NCBI GenBank assembly: GCA_022615215.1
Contig: JAKEHD010000164.1
Span: 1 to 6,457, forward strand
DNA: 6,457 nucleotides
From: Blastocatellia bacterium
GTDB lineage: Bacteria; Acidobacteriota; Blastocatellia; UBA7656
Direction of reading: 5' to 3'
Part shown: piece by piece, positions 5,213 through 6,457 of the stretch
Position numbering within the stretch: position 1 is the stretch's first letter
How the letters are laid out: every line of letters begins with the position of its first letter
Translations under genes and position numbers: made by a program
Notes under the pieces: generated by a model
Database searches by the model: none
What the model was told of the DNA's origin: nothing
What the model saw: the letters and a program-made list of their open reading frames with translations, nothing else

Positions 5213-5954
5213 ACTTCGCATAATCGCTTTGCCGGGTCTGCCGGAGATAGTCGAGGGGGATGATCTGCCTTCGCTGATGGTCGAGGCTGCGCGCCGCGCG
5301 GATTTGGAAATCGCGGAGCGGGATATTGTCGTCATCGCTCAGAAGATAGTCTCAAAGGCCGAGGGCCGGACCATAAGGCTCGAAGGGGTCGAGCCGTCAC
5401 CCTTCGCTCGCCGATGGGCCGAAGAGCACGGCAAAGACCCGGCGATGGTGGATGTCGTGCTCAACGAATCGCGTCGCATAGTGCGAATGGAGCGCGGCAT
5501 CATAATATCCGAGACCCATCATGGTTTCGTCTGCGCGAATGCGGGAGTCGATGCATCGAACGTGGCTGAGGGGACGGTTGTGTTGCTGCCGATAGACCCC
5601 ACAGCATCGGCCCGCCGAATCCGCGAAGCTCTCGAAGCGGCTTTCGGCGTGGGGCTTGCCGTCATCGTATCCGACACATTCGGACGGCCCTGGCGCGAGG
5701 GGCTTGTAAATGTCGCGCTCGGCGTCTCAGGCATAGCGCCGCTCATCGATTATCGCGGCAGGCTCGATTCGCACGGCCGGGCGCTTCGAGTGACTATACT
5801 CGCGGTGGCGGATGAACTGGCTTCGGCGGCGGAACTCGTGATGAGGAAAAACACGGGCGTGCCGGTCGCAATAGTGCGAGGCTTCGACTACGAAGCGCGC
5901 GAGGCAACCGTGCGCGAGATGATTCGCCCGCCCGATCAGGATCTGTTTCGATAG
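5205..5954 (+). CDS. cofE: Coenzyme F420-0:L-glutamate ligase CofE (single-domain)
   Basis: CofE uses GTP to add gamma-linked glutamates to F420-0. The 249-residue protein is complete and of archaeal CofE length. Family motifs are VIAQKIVSKAEG (residues 43-54), ESRRIVR (88-94), HGFVCANAGVDASNV (106-120), LPIDPTASARRIR (128-140), VSDTFGRPWREG (155-166), VALGVSGIAPLIDYRGRLD (170-188), AVADELASAAELVM (200-213) and PVAIVRG (220-226). It lacks the C-terminal nitroreductase-like FMN domain that FbiB of actinobacteria uses to reduce dehydro-F420-0. If CofC here uses PEP, that reduction must come from another protein. Glutamate tail length cannot be predicted. The start is 34 bases after the cofC stop and lies in repeat DNA. 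The TAG stop also touches a heptad tract. ATA encodes 11 of its 20 isoleucines. This is the last cof gene of the operon in view. Confidence 0.95.
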   Translation: MAELRIIALPGLPEIVEGDDLPSLMVEAARRADLEIAERDIVVIAQKIVSKAEGRTIRLEGVEPSPFARRWAEEHGKDPAMVDVVLNESRRIVRMERGIIISETHHGFVCANAGVDASNVAEGTVVLLPIDPTASARRIREALEAAFGVGLAVIVSDTFGRPWREGLVNVALGVSGIAPLIDYRGRLDSHGRALRVTILAVADELASAAELVMRKNTGVPVAIVRGFDYEAREATVREMIRPPDQDLFR

Positions 5955-6021
5955 CCGTCAGTCTTCAGCCATCAGGTCATACTCTGATAGCTGATAGCTG
6001 ACGGCTGATAGCTGATAGCTG
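5953..6021. repeat. Second inverted CTGATAG-type heptad tract, directly after cofE
   Basis: The left arm contains AGCCGTCAG (5953-5961), then the heptads CAGTCTT (5959-5965) and CAGCCAT (5966-5972). The right arm (5984-6018) has CTGATAG, CTGATAG, CTGACGG, CTGATAG, CTGATAG. AGCCGTCAG pairs exactly with CTGACGGCT (5998-6006), and CAGCCATCAG (5966-5975) pairs with 5984-5993 except for one position. The TAG stop of cofE (5952-5954) overlaps the left edge. It can fold into a hairpin that might protect the operon's 3' end, but no U-run follows, so I do not call it a terminator. Confidence 0.82.
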
Positions 6022-6030
6022 GAATCAGGT

Positions 6031-6058
6031 TTGTGGTTTCTGCAATAGGGGTTATAAT
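6031..6058 (+). promoter_or_regulatory. Promoter of the class V aminotransferase gene
   Basis: A perfect TATAAT (6053-6058) is preceded at 16 bases by TTGTGG (6031-6036), a partial -35 match. Transcription would start near 6065, giving a leader of about 75 bases. The promoter lies just after the heptad tract, so the aminotransferase gene is probably transcribed apart from the cof operon. Confidence 0.6.
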
Positions 6059-6079
6059 GGCCGCACGCTGAGTAATGCT

Positions 6080-6093
6080 TGGGTAATTATCCA
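6080..6093. promoter_or_regulatory. Near-palindrome just downstream of the predicted start site (possible operator)
   Basis: TGGGTAATTATCCA is symmetric at 12 of 14 positions and lies about 15-28 bases after the expected transcription start. Its position would suit a repressor site. No partner site or regulator gene is in the window, and the AT-rich core could arise by chance. Confidence 0.2.
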
Positions 6094-6140
6094 TTCGCTG
6101 TTGATTCTTTAACTTCGTGTGAGCCGGGAGGACGAGCTTT

Positions 6141-6457
6141 ATGGTGACAAGACGAACCTTTATGCGATCAATGGGCGGCGCGACCGTAGCGGGCGCTCTG
6201 GCTTCGTTCAACGAAGGCGGCATAGAACGCATACTCGCCGCATCAGCCGTCATGACTGATATGGACCCGGATAAGGTGGCTGCGGATGAAAATTTCTGGC
6301 GAGAGATACAGCAGGCATTCACCGTAGACCGTTCGATGATAAATCTCAATAACGGCGGCGTCTGCCCTTCGCCCCGCGTAGTGCAGGAAGCGCAGCGGCG
6401 CTACCTGGAATACTCGAACGAAGCGCCTGTTCATACGATGTGGCGAGTGCTCGAACC
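6141..6457 (+). CDS. Tat-exported class V aminotransferase, isopenicillin-N-epimerase-like (5' part only)
   Basis: This is the first 105 residues of a gene that runs off the window end. It starts at ATG 6141 with an excellent SD (GGGAGGA, 6126-6132, 8 bases upstream). Residues 3-9 (TRRTFMR) form a twin-arginine motif, followed by a mild hydrophobic stretch (MGGATVAGALASF, 11-23) and small residues up to about 37, as in a Tat signal. The mature part has FWREIQQAF and INLNNGGVCPSPRVVQEA, then RRYLEYSNEAPVHTMWRVLE. I recognise these as the start of PLP fold-type I, class V aminotransferases annotated as isopenicillin N epimerase or cysteine desulfurase-like. The PLP lysine would lie beyond the window, so activity cannot be judged. 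Export of a folded PLP enzyme fits the Tat route. There is no evident link to F420, and it has its own promoter. Confidence 0.85.
   Translation, partial: MVTRRTFMRSMGGATVAGALASFNEGGIERILAASAVMTDMDPDKVAADENFWREIQQAFTVDRSMINLNNGGVCPSPRVVQEAQRRYLEYSNEAPVHTMWRVLE

Noticed and set aside
5953..6021. Heptad hairpin after cofE as an intrinsic terminator
   Set aside because: The helix is interrupted and is not followed by a T-run; the downstream sequence is GGAATCAGG.

Overview
The window holds a compact coenzyme F420 locus from a bacterium. Two operons diverge from a 222-base gap (2509-2730). The leftward operon encodes three proteins of families that use F420: an LLM-class oxidoreductase of the Rv2161c type, a PPOX-class split-barrel flavin/deazaflavin oxidoreductase of the Rv0121 type, and a second LLM-class oxidoreductase of the Rv1855c type. 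The rightward operon encodes NADPH:F420 oxidoreductase (npdG/fno), then cofD, cofC and cofE. These are the transferase, the guanylyltransferase and the gamma-glutamyl ligase that turn FO into F420. Downstream is the 5' part of a Tat-exported class V aminotransferase (isopenicillin-N-epimerase-like), cut by the window end. It has its own promoter and a strong Shine-Dalgarno (SD) site.

Organism: the DNA is GC-rich, yet ATA is a major isoleucine codon (11 of 28 Ile in cofD, 11 of 20 in cofE). CofE is a single-domain protein rather than an actinobacterial FbiB fusion. The gaps carry short tandem heptanucleotide tracts and a CGGC-TGAA-GCCG hairpin repeat. These traits and the Tat-exported aminotransferase suggest a non-actinobacterial lineage, perhaps Acidobacteriota (Blastocatellia-like). 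This is a recollection-based guess, not a demonstrated assignment.

Layout: 1-185 holds no gene but two copies of a 45-46-base repeat and a GGATGAA doublet that touches the first stop codon. The leftward operon spans 186-2508 with a 4-base overlap (GTGA) and a 23-base gap. The rightward operon spans 2731-5954. Its first two genes are 2 bases apart, but cofD/cofC and cofC/cofE are separated by repeat-rich, foldable DNA that also reaches into the coding ends. After cofE a second copy of the CTGATAG heptad tract precedes the promoter of the aminotransferase gene.

How the genes fit together: CofC activates a phospho-acid with GTP, CofD joins it to FO, CofE adds glutamates, NpdG reduces the finished cofactor with NADPH, and the LLM and PPOX enzymes would spend F420H2 on unknown substrates. 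FO synthase (cofG/cofH or fbiC) is not in the window. I see no new defence, mobile or toxin system. The most unusual content is the heptad-repeat structure that supplies stop codons, a protein tail, and the start codon of cofE.
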